Positions 1 to 11,114 are shown, counted from the first letter of the stretch. The stretch is DNA of 64,000 nucleotides from Bombyx mori (GCF_030269925.1 NC_085125.1:806001-870000); one strand, 5' to 3'. Notes: generated by a model not told the origin, from the sequence alone. A program made the numbers and translations.

Positions 1-54
1 TCCTTACTACATCTATTGGTTAGTAAATTTAATATTCCATTGATAATAGAGCAA
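1..54 (-). other. possible start of next NRF-6-like exon
   Basis: Read on the minus strand from 54, this stretch is open to the window edge and gives a CSIINGILNLLTN-like peptide. That resembles the G-x-[IV]-N-x-[FL]-L motif which follows the preceding exon in this family. However, the implied intron would be only about 34 bases, and it would need an alternative donor at 88 (GTATGG) instead of the one at 93. I therefore list it as possible only. Confidence 0.25.
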
Positions 55-93
55 CTATCAGACGTTATTAACTTATAAGAAAGCCATACGTAC

Positions 94-3000
94 TTTCAAG
101 TTTCATGATCATTGCGCATATAAGTACTGTGAACAGTAATCCAAAAACAGGTTTCGCAGTTGCAGCGTACATTGTTCTCAACATGACTGAAGACCTTGGC
201 GCGTCCATGTAGAAATACGAGGCCATGACCATTATGCCAGAACCCAGGACTACTGGCAGCGGACCAAGCATCCAGCAGAGCATTTTATATTTCTAAAAAA
301 TATAGTTAACAAAGTTGACCAGGGTTGTAGTGAAGTGAAAGCTTACGATAAAATAATTCGTGAAATTTTATGAGTGCTGTTGAAACATGATGATGAGGAG
401 GATATATTAGGGTATACACTTATGAAAAGTTAATTTGTGGAAATATTATGAGTAACTGTTTATATTGATGATGAGGTTACCGGAGTACGTAGAGACCATG
501 TGGTAAATATCTGGGGCATTTGCACAATTAAAGTACCATAAAATGAATATAAGACAAGATGGATCTGACTTGGAATCAGAAATGATATTATAAAGAAACT
601 AGCTTTACCCATCCGGTTCGCAGGGCATTTAAAATTAACATTATTATTTCTCACCCCCACAAAGATTCTCATCATAAACGCCCCCGCAACTGGTGTAGGG
701 AGTCCAAAACTCATATAAATAATCTATCCATTAATCCTATCCATTAAGTACATGTATTTTGTACATGTATACCAAGTTTCAAGTCAATCGGATGCATGGT
801 TCAGTAGTTATAACGGTATATAACTACTGAACCATAAACTTCCGTAAAAAAACACTGTATATTAGTATATATTATGTCTGCTCTTCCACTTGCTACCACA
901 CCATACGTTCGTATCTCCGGAATGTGCTCTCCTTGCGTCAGTATAGAGCAGTGATTCTCAACCTTTTTTTTGTTGCGGCACATATTAAACGATTTCAAAA
1001 TTTGGCGGCACATAAAAAAAAAAAGATATAAATTATTTACTTACTACAACACACTGCTTAAATAGTTTATCAAAAAATTTAAATATACGAAATAAAGTAT
1101 ATAACTATAATTTTTTTTGTGGATTTTAATATATATTCATGTTTAATATATTTTTCTTTTAAAATGATATAATTTAATAATATTAACATTATTATATATA
1201 CGCAAAATTTGGCGACACACTTTTGAAATTAGGCGGCACACAAAAGTGCCGCGGAACAGTGGTTGAGAATCACTGGTATAGAGCATAGTCTGTTGATTCG
1301 TGTGTGTACGTAATAATAATATATTATTATACTCTATTTATTAAAGCTTTATTAAATATACAATATTAAAAAATTATTAGAAATACTATTTAAAAAAATA
1401 CTTAAAAAAATAGATTGCTATTACATATCTTTTCTTAACTTTTATTTCTCTCCTATCGGACCGAAACACATGGCTGTTCCACGACAAAAATATTTAGGCT
1501 TGTGGAACCTACGCGTATCCCGGATAAATTTTATACAATATAATGGGTTTTGTTATAAAGGGCACGGAGGGATGTCACGCTCAGATTCGACTCCAACACC
1601 AATAGTAATAAAAAATACCTTAATTTTATCCAAATTCAGGTTAATCTTCTGCCAATAGTAAAACAGGTATCCTGCACCCATCCCCAGAATGTAACAGGGT
1701 ATATTAGTGTGACTTCGTCTGTAGACTTTTAAGAACGTCGGGTCTATCCTGATTTGGTTGCGAATGACTCTGATATATGGAACAATAATACTATTGGGTA
1801 ATTAATTAAACTAATTACTAACGGGAAATTATTGCGCAGTGCTTCATTTGATCTATATTGATTTTAATTTAAAAGTTAATGGGCAGATTGGGGAAGAGAC
1901 AGAGTAAGAGAGAGTTTGGTCAGAAATGTCGTCAAATATGAACTTAATTTTTACTTTTATTATTGCAAAAGAAGTTCTGATAATTAACACACTTACTCAG
2001 GAGTGCAAATGACGGTTCCATCCAAGTTTTCTAAGTACGTGTGAGCGGCTACTATGGCGATGCCTATAAAGAAAAAAGTGGGAAGGACTATCTTCCTAGA
2101 CCTCGGAGTTCGGCAGGCCAGATAGATGATTAATCCGAAAATGAACAGCTGCATATCAGCGGCTATGTACCTACAAGTGTAATTCATTTTCAACGCACTG
2201 CCCATCTGTGTGCTTTGTGCGAGTGTCTTAAAGTTCTCGATAGCGTAAAAGTTAACCCAATTTTGTATGCAGTTGTAAGTCGTCGTGGCCTAATGAATAG
2301 GATGTCCGGTGCATTCGTGTTGAGCGATGCACCGGTGTTCGAATCACAGGCGGGTACAAATTTTTCTAATGAAATACGTAATCAACAAATGTTCACGCTT
2401 GACTTCCACGGTGAAGGAATAACATCGTGCAATAAAAAAATCAAACCTGCAAAATTATAATTTGCGTAATTACTGGTGGTAGGACACTCTTGTGAGTCCG
2501 CGCAGTTAAGTACCACCACCCTGCCTATTTCTGCCGTGAAGCAGTGATGCGTTTCGGTTTGAAAGGTGGGGCAGCCGTTGTAACCATACTTGAGACTTTA
2601 GAACTTATATCTCAAGGTGGGTGGCGTATCTACGTTGTAGATGTCTATGGGCTCCAGACCACTTAACACCAGGTGGGCTGTGAGCTCAGCCACACAACTA
2701 AGCAATAAAAAAAAAGTTAGTAAGCAACTAGTACCTGCTTATGTATGTGTGTATGTATTCAACTCGTTCTAGTAAAATCGTCTTACTTTTAAACATTCGA
2801 CTTATAGTAGAGTTATTTTGTCGCTGCAGTTTGGGTCATAAAACACAGCCGGGCTAGGCCGGTGAGTATGTTGCGCGGGTGCAAGGCCATTATCGATAGA
2901 AACAAATGAGTCATCGAAGGCAGTCATAGTATATATGTCGAAGAGAAATTTGTTTTTGTGCATTCGTTCTCTGAATTTCTTTCAATGGCTACTCCTTTGT

Positions 3001-6000
3001 TTTGTACCAAAACGGCACAATTTATTCAAAATAATATTTAGCCTGTTGGCATCAATATACCAGCACAAGCACGTGTTGTTATCAACGATGTCTTAAATTT
3101 TTTCACTGAAATGAAAATAGATCCTAAAAAGTTACCAAGTGTTAATTTCTACCGTTCTCATGAACAAAACTAAATACACTATCGATAATGCTTATCGACA
3201 ACAATAATGCGCATCACTATGCTCGTCCATAAGGCTCGTGAGTGGAAGAGAGAGCGAAATATTCGCTTCATCGCTCCGACTCTTTATGACCCAAACTGCA
3301 GCGACAAAATAACTCTACTAAAGTTATTATCTTAATATATATAAATTATGTGTCACGTTGTTTGTCCGCGGTGGACACCTAAACTACCGAACCGATATTT
3401 TTTTTTTTTTTTGAGGATCGCCGGACTTCCGCCCTTCACTGGGGATGGAGGGCGGGGCATGTCGGAGTTGAAACTCCTGTCGCTCAACAACCAGCATCCA
3501 AACCTCGCATGAGACAGAGCTCCTGAAAAGGCAAAAGGGGGAAAGTGAAGCGCTTAGTGCGGAGCACATCTCTCCCATCACCCTCCCCCTCGGGACGCCG
3601 GACTGGCGGTCGTCGGCGCCACGACCACCAGCTCTCTCGGTCGGCAGGCTGTCCGAAGCCCGCCTATCTAGGCCATCTGGCGCCGGTTAGAATGGTCTAT
3701 CCTACGGAATACCCCGCTGGGTCAGAACCAGCGTGGGTTGAGGATAGCCGGCCTTCCATCACCCGGATGCTTATGCATAAAACGCATGCAGAGCAACTTG
3801 CACGTCGTCTTCTTAGGCCCCCTTCGCCGGTCCCCAGGCCGACATGTGATGGAGACCCGAAACACTTAGAGGGCCAGGGCTTGGGCGAGATCCGCTTCCC
3901 TGGCCCCCGCTCGACGGCGGCGAGCCTGTGCGTCTCTCACGCGCCCCGCCGCCTCCTTCTGCGAGATGGTGCAATCCTTAGGCCATAGGATGGTTTTTAT
4001 TTCGATTAAAGGTCGCAATATTTATTAATTAACAATAACATGATGTCTTATGTTGATTATTATTATTGATTGTAAGTTTCATAAGTCTAAAACAGATGGC
4101 GCCTTAAATCAGGTTTTACAGACAATTGTAATACTGTCTGACATTAATATCTCATAGATGGCGATGTGTTAAAAATACCAACGTTTTACATAAGCTACAA
4201 TTTAATGGCACAAGCACCACGTGTTGCTGAGGCTAAAGTATAAGTGAAATTTATTTCGTAGTAAACGCAATACAGTGAAATCCAATTGTTCTTACTTGGT
4301 TAATTTTTGGTATTAGCATAGCCGGCCACGTGTTATTTAGAAACAAAAACCTTAGCCACAGCAACGTGTGGCCGGGTCTGCTAGTATTTTTAATAAAATG
4401 AATGTACCAAGATTGTATCGTGCAGTCTGATTCGTTACTGTAGTTGTGGATGTACAAGAGATGTTGCCACCAATATCTTCTGCAATCACGTATTTCGGAC
4501 CCGGCGACCTCCTGCGATGAAATTATTAAAATTCTATTAATATATTCGGTAAGATCCATAGCTTTGCTGAGTTCTGACTCATCCTAGGATCGGCTGAGGT
4601 TTGTTGAGAAATAGTGGGTTTAAGCCGGTACAACCACGACATGCCCCGTCTACTACCTCCAATACGCAGGCAGAACTCAGGCGATTCATCTCTGGCCCAA
4701 ACAAAGAATATCATAGCCGAGTTACACGTGGAAAATATTCATTCATTTAAAAAATGTACATTATTTTTTAAACTTGTTGACTCCGCGTTTTAGTTTTGAA
4801 GTTGCTTTTTCCTGAGTATATCACCGTGATTACGCATTGAATCCAACCGAAACAATACATGCGATAACCGACGACTCTACGACAGCCCTCACGGTACGGC
4901 TGTCCACAAGGCCGCCTTAGGCGATGCCTTTGTGTTCCAGAATACCCCTTGAGACCACAAACTGCCTGCCGAACATTGGGGCAGGATACATTGCCGCCTG
5001 GTCGCTTGTCCACAGCAGATGCATAGAACAGCAGCTATGTAGAACTGACATGCGGCTATTGCTGGTAGCGGGCCGCGTGGCCTGATAATTTCGTAACCCT
5101 CACCGGGCAGGGAACGCTTCCTACAGCCCCTGACGCATTCGACATCGTAATAGGAGAGTTCACAGAATTTACAATATGGAGTAAGGCTAAAACCAAACGA
5201 CCTTATTTGAATAAAAAGTTAATAAAGAATTAGATTTCGATTTGATTATCTAACACTTACAGGCCAGAATGGTCCTGAACCGACATGTCTGAACCAAGTC
5301 GCGGTCAGCGCCAATATTACGGCATACGGCGGTGTAAGCCTGGAAAATATCAAATTACAACCTGTAATGGTAAGTTATGAGAAATGTCACGTGTGTTCAA
5401 AAATCGAATTCAACTATTTCCACCATGTCGTGATGAAGAACTATTATTGCCCTATTGATCTTGAATTTATTTAATTTCGCGTACAGCGGAATGTTTCCAC
5501 AATCGTAAAGCATAAAAAAAGATACCACCAGACTAGCGTTTGTCAGGGCATCTAACATTTTTCAAACACGTGTTAAAAGTGTCATTGACTGCGCATATTG
5601 ATTTTGTCGTGCTAAACTCATGATGGAATATAATCACCTTTTTAGTGTCTAAGGAAACGGAGTATTTTTCCAATGTGAAGGTTAGTGGTTAACATCACTC
5701 ATAGATGTTAACAAGGCTAGAGTGGTAAACAAGCACAAAAGCAGTTAGCTGTTAGGTCTTAAGTTCAAGGTGTGGTTGATTGCTGATTTTTGCAACAAGA
5801 CGGCATTTGTAGAAAAAGAATATACAACTGCATGCGTCTGTACGAGATGGTAATGCCACGTGCTCAATATATATTTTATGAAGACAGATTAGTAGTGTAG
5901 CTTGCAGACTACAGCTATGGGCTGCCGTGTGCTATAGTTGTTGGGACCATACCTTTGGAATACTTGGCCAAAGCTATCACCATTTTAGTTTATTTTATTC

Positions 6001-9000
6001 TACTCCATCACTGTAGGCAAGTCTCAATTCAAGAACAAAACAGGCTTACCGCAACCATCTCTCTAAAGTCCGTTTTGGTAAAATTTTCCAGCTAATTTCA
6101 TTACTTTCATCAGATATTTGCTGGTTGTATATTAACAGGAATCCCGATATTACAATGAAAATCTGCATTATAAAGGTAGCGTTGAACAGTAGATGGTAGT
6201 AAATATTGTCAAACCACTGCAAATGGAAACACTATTATAGTAGAAAACTGAACAATGCTTGCGATCATTTAAAAAAAGACTAAACACGTATAGATAGCTC
6301 ATAGACATCTACAAAGTAAATGCGCCAGCCACCTTCTGAGGTCTCAGTATAGTAATCACAGTAACCACTTAACACCAGGTGGGCTGTGAGCTCGACCATC
6401 TAATCTAAGTAATAAAAAATATATAATAAAACAGACCTGCTCCAAATATCTAGGATTATTGTTACACACGAAGACTGGGACGCTCGTGTGTATCAATATC
6501 ACCAAACACATTAATACACTCCTGAAAAGTGAAGCGATAAAATTAGAAAAATACATGTGTGCAATTCACACGTGGTAGAAGTGAAACCTTCCAAAATTAA
6601 AATACAATTATCCTAAACGTCTTAAGTATATGTAAAATTTTTTCATTAGTAAATAATTGTAAGGTAGCGCCCTCTGTGAATTGATATTTTAATTTCACGT
6701 ATAATCCTAAATTAAAATTCACTACAAGAGCTTTCATACACACATTAGTATTAAAAAATCTCACAGATGGCGCTGTATTAAATAGTATGTATATTTCTGT
6801 CTCATTCTTTGCTGGCTTCATCCTACACATTTTTGTATTTGTGTCTCTTACCTGTCGTTTTTTCCGTTGCATCCGGTTTGAAATCACAACGATTCTAAAG
6901 AAGTTTTCACTTCAATTATTTCACATATCTCGTATAAACGCATATATTTCGGAAAGTTTTCGATGAATAATAATAATTATAATACAATCAAACGATGTTG
7001 CAGTATTTTGAATAAGAACAAAGTTCTGGATGCGAATATCCATAAGCACTAAATTTAAGCAAAGCTATTAATTTTCTTTCTGCTAAAGATATTGCCGGTT
7101 TGCCTCGGACCATCTGTACTACTATACACTCTCTCTGATACTTTTACTCTGCTTACATCCGCTACGAGACAATCTCGTGTTGCGCATTGAAGAGTGGTAT
7201 GCTTTGTAATTATATTGGCATTTAAACGCATGTTTCAAGGACTATAGTTTGTGGGCTTGGACAGAAACAGAGACGGCGTTCATGAGGCTTAATGACCATT
7301 CACTATTGGTTGGGCGGTAGAGTTATCTACCTATGAAAGCAATGAGAACAGTATCCTTCAGTGGGGTAGAGCACCAATATACATATATATTACTAATAAA
7401 AACAACAAGTAGGATAGGATTTGAAATTAGATTTACCTTAAACCGTTCAAACATTTCAGTGGACGAAGCCGCGGGTTGGTCTCGTCAAATGGCTCCATCA
7501 GCCTACGCCAGTTGCATCGTATTGAAAAATAGTGGTACCATTCCGGGCCTGAAATAAGTATGTCAGAGGAAGTGTAAAAGTAGCCCCGGTAATTAACAAA
7601 TTAAAGAGCGGACGGTTAGCAACTTACTTTTATTATTTTCATCACCGAAGTATAAATCACAAAAACTTGCAACGACGTTCAGTAGAACTAAAATAAGACA
7701 GGCGGTGCCAACAATTACGTCACCGATATCCAACTTATAATCTTCCTTCTCATTGGAACACGATATATCGGTGATTTTTGTTCTCAAGCGATGCTCGGAC
7801 CAAAACGATTCGTTGAGACGGGCCTCAACGCTCTGTTTCAGGTCCCACGTTGAAATATTTGTTTGGTTACGATTATCAGACAAGCACACACCGTAGAAAA
7901 GCTTAGAATGATTGTAATGTTTCACGGTGTGCTTGGAAAATTCCTGAAAAATACACTCACGATTTAGTTTCATGTGAAATATCTTGAGAAAGCCATTTAT
8001 TTTAAAACTATAGATCTTATTGAATTTATTTCTTCATCTTTAAAGATATCGCGCACTGGTTGCTTAACTCCATAACTATTCAAATATTTGTCCAAATCAA
8101 TTAGTGTAAAATACAAAGTTTAACTACTTTAAATACCAGATCCGATAAAAGTATTTCATATAAGGATCAATTTGCTACTATCAAATGTGCGTTACAAATA
8201 AATTATCAATTTTTATTGTATTTATGGCTCACTATTTTGGCGATAATGGCTTACACATAAATTTTTTATGTATGCTGTCGTGGACTTTTTTGTAGGATTA
8301 TTTAAGTTAAACATTTCCATTATACATTATATGCGTGTAACTCCAACGGTTTTTGCAGCGCACGCTAGAATAGCCCGCAAATGGCAGATTTTTTCCTACT
8401 TACCTACTTGACAATTAACATTATATTTTGGGTAATTCTCACAATATCTTTATAAACTATAGCCTATGTGTTATTCTGATTTGTAAGCTATATTATTGTA
8501 AGGTTTCACCCTAATCCATCCAATAGTTTTTGCGTGAAAGAGTAACAAACAAACATCCATTCTTACAAACTTTCACATTAATATTACATATTATTATTAT
8601 TATTAGTAGGATAAATCACCAAAAGGTTAATACGGTCTTAAGTCTGTCTTAATTATGTTGTTATATTTTACTTACAACTATCATATCATAAACGGGGTTT
8701 GGCGTAATCTTTATAATTTCAAATTTGGTAGTACAGTATATCCCTTCTGGCTTGCTCAAGCATTCTTCGTAATTGTCAAATTTGAATAACGCTGGCATAC
8801 GTTGGTAATCGGTTTCTGAAAGCAAACAATCATTACGAAACACCACTCCTGTTAACTTGTATTATAAATGGTGCGCAAGACATCAGGAGCGAATGCGGGT
8901 GCCAATAGGCTATAAGGATTGACGCCGCAGCGAATATGAAACACGTCTTTACTATTCAAATACTTATTTATTACTGTCTTCATCTTATTACACCACACAC

Positions 9001-10267
9001 CCCACCCAAATAGAAAAAATAATACATATATATTATTATTATTTATTATTTTTTTATTTAAATACAGTTTTGTTTCCTGTTTCCTGGCAGTTTTGCCATA
9101 TAAAGGATTGACGCCGCAGCGAATATGAAACACGTATTTACTATTCAAATACTTATTTATTACTATCTTAATCTTATTACACCACAGGGTTGAGGGCTGA
9201 TGTAGTTGAATTAGTTATTAATATTTTCAAGTAAATAGGATATATATTTTAATTGATTAGAGGAGCCGTAGTACCAGTGAGCCACTGCCGAAGGCCGCAC
9301 TCATAAAGCTGGGACCAGAATCGACAGTATCGGTTCGAAACAACTGTACCCCATGGAGACCATTCTTAATCGCCAACGCAATTATCTCATCGGAAACCGC
9401 TTCACAAGCAAGATATTCCCTGGCCTGGTACCTCATATCCAGTACCACCTCTGTCGTTCGAACGCCAACGTGCTATGGAAGATCGAAAATGAGCTACTTC
9501 AGAGCCATCGGCAACGGGAAACGACCGGCATCAAGAAACTATACAACTCATTCTTCGTTCTATTTTAACCGAACACTATAATATTGTTGACACGTTTTCA
9601 TAATCGCTTCATCATTCATTACTCATTCAGTGTCTTTAAGTGCGGGCGCCATGGCCCGATTGTGATGGAATGTAATGACTTTACAATGCATGACGTTCGT
9701 AAAGACGAGTCTGGCTGGGTATCTACAGTTAGACTTATGGTCTTTCTCTTTGTCTAGACTATGGTCTATAGTCTCTTATGTATCTCGAGGAGAGGGAGGG
9801 CAGGAAAAGGGAAATGAGCCGAGATGGCAGCGAAGATAAAGATCAGAAGAAAGTGCCACCGAAGAAGATCATGAGCGAGTTCATTGATAATGCAATCTAA
9901 TTGTTCTGTACGTGGATACTAATAAAATTATGATATACATATAAAGACAATATATTACAAGTATTGTAAAATTTAACCAAAAAAACAATGCTCTTCAATG
10001 TATTAAGTATTATTTCCGGATTGTCTTGCTGTAATCTAGGTGGAGATATGAGCACTAAAGAATTAATGAGATAAATTTCTGTTTGCTGTCCGAAAAGTTA
10101 ATTTTGGAAGGCAGCTAATAAATACCCCAAACGATTTACCAGATAACAAGCACCTGCATCACACGGGCTCTGCAGGAAAACAACTCACCATTCAATTTAT
10201 AAATAACACCATAACTCTCACCAAAAATAAAAAGTAATAAGAAAATATTCAACATTTTACTTGACAT
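94..10267 (-). CDS. NRF-6-like acyltransferase-3 membrane protein, 3' end outside window
   Basis: I assembled eleven exons in coding order: 10267-10189, 8815-8676, 7943-7628, 7548-7437, 6521-6437, 6216-6050, 5339-5261, 4511-4408, 2170-1997, 1769-1619 and 292-94. Every junction has GT/AG borders and the phases agree, giving 535 codons plus one base. Residues 1-20 form a signal peptide. Residues 27-180 are the Cys-rich NRF domain, with MPALFKFDNYEECL and a YGVC motif. From about 210 the acyltransferase-3 membrane domain begins, with NGLRS...VILIHT (Arg216, His227, the spacing usual in this family), then FIVISGFLL, RLTPPYAVILALT, WWQHLLYIHNY and AADMQLF. Known relatives (C. elegans nrf-6, insect 'nose resistant to fluoxetine protein 6-like') are about 700 residues and act in lipid or xenobiotic transport; the substrate here is unknown. 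About 150 residues should lie left of the window. The family is nearly certain; individual splice sites are inferred. The exon 5 donor (GTCTGT) is weak. Confidence 0.9.
595..860 (+). repeat. dispersed repeat family D, copy 1
   Basis: This copy shares long blocks with 56615-56815 and 61880-62135: 'GGGCATTTAAAATTAACAT', 'CGCCCCCGCAACTGGTGTAG' and 'ACCAAGTTTCAAGTCAATCG'. The better copies end in a TATTAGTATA-type tail. I see no ORF. The class is uncertain; a non-autonomous Helitron or Penelope-like element is possible. Confidence 0.7.
949..1275. mobile_element. hAT-type MITE, 327 bp
   Basis: The ends are CAGTGATTCTCAACC and its inverted complement GGTTGAGAATCACTG. They are flanked on both sides by the same 8-bp sequence GTATAGAG (941-948 and 1276-1283), a hAT-length target duplication. 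The interior is AT-rich with 'GGCGGCACA' motifs near each end and no ORF. It lies in the intron between exons 11 and 10 of the NRF-6-like gene. Confidence 0.9.
1276..1618. other. intron sequence, nothing recognised
   Basis: AT-rich intron of the NRF-6-like gene between the hAT MITE and exon 10. The short plus-strand ORF at 1470-1658 is antisense to exon 10 and is not a gene. Confidence 0.5.
2281..2715 (+). mobile_element. Bm1 SINE, near full length
   Basis: It starts with the tRNA-like head (CGTGGCCTAATGAATAGGAT, then GTGTTCGAATC as a B-box-like motif). It continues through 'CTTCCACGGTGAAGGAATAA' and the GGTAGGACAC/TACCACCACC middle to 'CCAGGTGGGCTGTGAGCTC' and an A-rich tail. It lies in the intron between exons 9 and 8 of the NRF-6-like gene, antisense to that gene. 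Confidence 0.92.
2807..3318 (+). mobile_element. TA-flanked MITE with a transposase ORF remnant
   Basis: Inverted repeats of about 36 bp (2807-2842 and 3281-3318; GTAGAGTTATTTTGTCGCTG at the outer end) are bordered by TA on both sides. The interior, 2985-3173, reads as a 62-codon frame interrupted by one TAG after codon 18. It includes RVVINDVLNFFTEMK and KLPSVNFYRSHEQN. It looks like the N-terminal remnant of a Tc1/mariner-type transposase, so the element is probably an internally deleted copy of an autonomous one. The exact superfamily is uncertain. Confidence 0.75.
3322..4387 (-). repeat. dispersed repeat family E, copy 1, interrupted
   Basis: This is the inverted partner of 12203-12700. 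Shared blocks include 'GTGTCACGTTGTTTGTCCGC' and, on the plus strand here, 'CCACGTGTTATTTAGAAACA' and 'ACGTGTGGCCGGGTCTGCTA'. A GC-rich element (3405-3975) splits this copy, replacing about 35 bases present in the partner. The copy ends about 20 bases from exon 8 of the NRF-6-like gene (4408). There is no ORF of its own. Confidence 0.75.
3405..3975 (-). mobile_element. GC-rich LINE 3' end (family F), nested
   Basis: A T-run at the left end (a poly(A) tail on the minus strand) is followed by GC-rich sequence that recurs at 26923-27290. Shared blocks include 'CGGACGCCGGAC...GGTGG' and 'ACCACC.GCTCTCTCG'-like stretches. I read it as the 3' part of a minus-strand non-LTR element inserted into family E. 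The 147-codon plus-strand frame inside has repeat-like composition and I do not call it a gene. Confidence 0.55.
4860..5034 (-). pseudogene. Kazal-type protease inhibitor-like exon, probably decayed
   Basis: On the minus strand an acceptor-like ACATAG at 5040-5035 is followed by an open frame that starts LLFYASAVDKRPGGNVSC. It continues with CPNVRQAVCGLKGYSG and then CGQPYREGC. The order CP...VCG...G-Y...L...C...G-C matches a Kazal domain. One of the usual six cysteines (the Y-x-N-x-C position) is missing. The frame runs on to a stop at 4768. The opposite side of the acceptor also encodes a hydrophobic, Cys-rich stretch in another frame. The segment lies in the intron between exons 8 and 7 of the NRF-6-like gene and has much higher GC than its surroundings. 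The call is inference from motif spacing, and function is doubtful. Confidence 0.35.
5340..6049. other. intron sequence, nothing recognised
   Basis: Intron of the NRF-6-like gene between exons 7 and 6. It is AT-rich, with no repeat family or ORF that I recognise. Confidence 0.5.
6297..6420. repeat. two Bm1 fragments, head to head
   Basis: A minus-strand Bm1 piece (CCCATAGACATCTACAA-like, to about 6355) is followed at once by a plus-strand 3' piece (AACCACTTAACACCAGGTGG and A-tail). The A-rich tail ends about 10 bases from the donor of exon 5 of the NRF-6-like gene (6431-6436). Confidence 0.8.
6522..7436. other. intron sequence, nothing recognised
   Basis: Intron of the NRF-6-like gene between exons 5 and 4. 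It is AT-rich at its left end. I find no repeat family and no convincing ORF; the minus-strand frame at 6597-6887 has no recognisable domain. Confidence 0.5.
7944..8675. other. intron sequence, nothing recognised
   Basis: AT-rich intron between exons 3 and 2 of the NRF-6-like gene. A (TTA)n-like tract lies near 8585-8605. Nothing else is recognised. Confidence 0.5.
8917..9187. repeat. 85-bp direct repeat pair
   Basis: The block starting 'AAGGATTGACGCCGCAGCGA' occurs at 8917-9000 and again at 9102-9187 with only a few differences. About 100 bases of AT-rich sequence lie between. It lies in intron 1 of the NRF-6-like gene. The arrangement suggests a local duplication or the ends of an unrecognised element. 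Confidence 0.85.
9240..9935 (+). other. coding-like block, possible old retrocopy
   Basis: This part of intron 1 of the NRF-6-like gene has far higher GC than its flanks. A plus-strand frame of 40 codons at 9778-9900 gives a charged peptide (SRDGSEDKDQKKVPPKK). It is followed 20 bases later by AATAAA (about 9921). I recognise no family. A processed pseudogene or retroelement remnant would explain the composition and the poly(A) signal, but this is inference. Confidence 0.25.
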
Positions 10268-10730
10268 GTTTCGAAAACGCTTATAGCATGTCGAGTGTAG
10301 TATTGAAATGATACGAGTCTTTTTATTCTACATATTAGCTTCCAGATTTAGTCTTTTTATTTTATCTTATACACATACATGTTTATTCTTGAGTTCCGTA
10401 TGTACCAAGAAAATAGTATAGAAGCTTACTAGACCCGTCCGATGCTCGTTTGTTTCAAATTTATATTCTTATTCTATTGACTTCGAAGGCATTACATGGC
10501 CACTTGATGGTGAGAGGCAACCGTCGCGTGTGGACATCGCGAATGAGGGAGGCAACACAGGAACGGAAATAAAAGGAAGTAAACTTACACGTAGTTCAAT
10601 TATAATAATGAAGTATGCGGGTACTATGTTACTTCCACTAGGTCTATTAGTAACTCTACTTCGCCTGTTTGTTATGTTAGTATCTGATCCTAATTAAATT
10701 AACTCTATCATTGATTGTATATTAGGATAT
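10268..10730. other. upstream flank of the NRF-6-like gene
   Basis: This AT-rich stretch lies 5' of the start codon at 10267 and before the solo LTR. It should hold the promoter and 5' UTR of the minus-strand gene, but I cannot place a TATA box or initiator with confidence. A short piece near 10490-10545 resembles the LINE tail family C (minus strand). Confidence 0.3.
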
Positions 10731-11114
10731 TGTTACGCCGGTACGAGTAACGCCATCTATCACCAAATAGTCGAACGAATATCGAAGGATTTAGTAACAT
10801 CTAGAACGCTCGAGGGGTACAACGCCGTCTATTGTCAGATAGCGGAAATACAATACTCGACTTGTGTGGAATTATCTCGATAATTCTAGGGATGTGGTAT
10901 CGGCTACAAAAGCGTTGCAGAGATGGCATGCAGTCAGTTAGTGATCGGAACTACTCGAAGCGAAACAGCGAACGGATCACCTGAAGCGAAGCGGAAGAAG
11001 CGTATTGAGAATTTTGAAATGTTTGTGAAGTGTTTTAAGTGTTCTAAGTGCTATTACAGTTTCAAGTTGTACCCCGGTAGAATTTTTATTTATCCCGAAC
11101 CCCAGCGCGTAACA
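10731..11114. mobile_element. solo LTR, 384 bp
   Basis: It begins TGTTACGC and ends GCGTAACA, a perfect 8-bp terminal inverted repeat of the TG...CA kind. It is flanked by ATAT on both sides (10727-10730 and 11115-11118). There is no second LTR and no gag-pol in the neighbourhood, so it is a solo LTR, probably Ty3/gypsy-like given the 4-bp duplication. The short plus-strand ORF at 10923 lies inside it and is not taken as a gene. Confidence 0.85.

Noticed and set aside
3545..3988. 147-codon plus-strand ORF
   Set aside because: It lies across the GC-rich LINE tail and the repeat border, has Arg/Pro-rich composition as expected from random GC-rich sequence, and has no domain.
6356..6556. Single ORF of 66 codons read as one gene
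   Set aside because: It is exon 5 of the NRF-6-like gene read through both splice sites, including translated Bm1.
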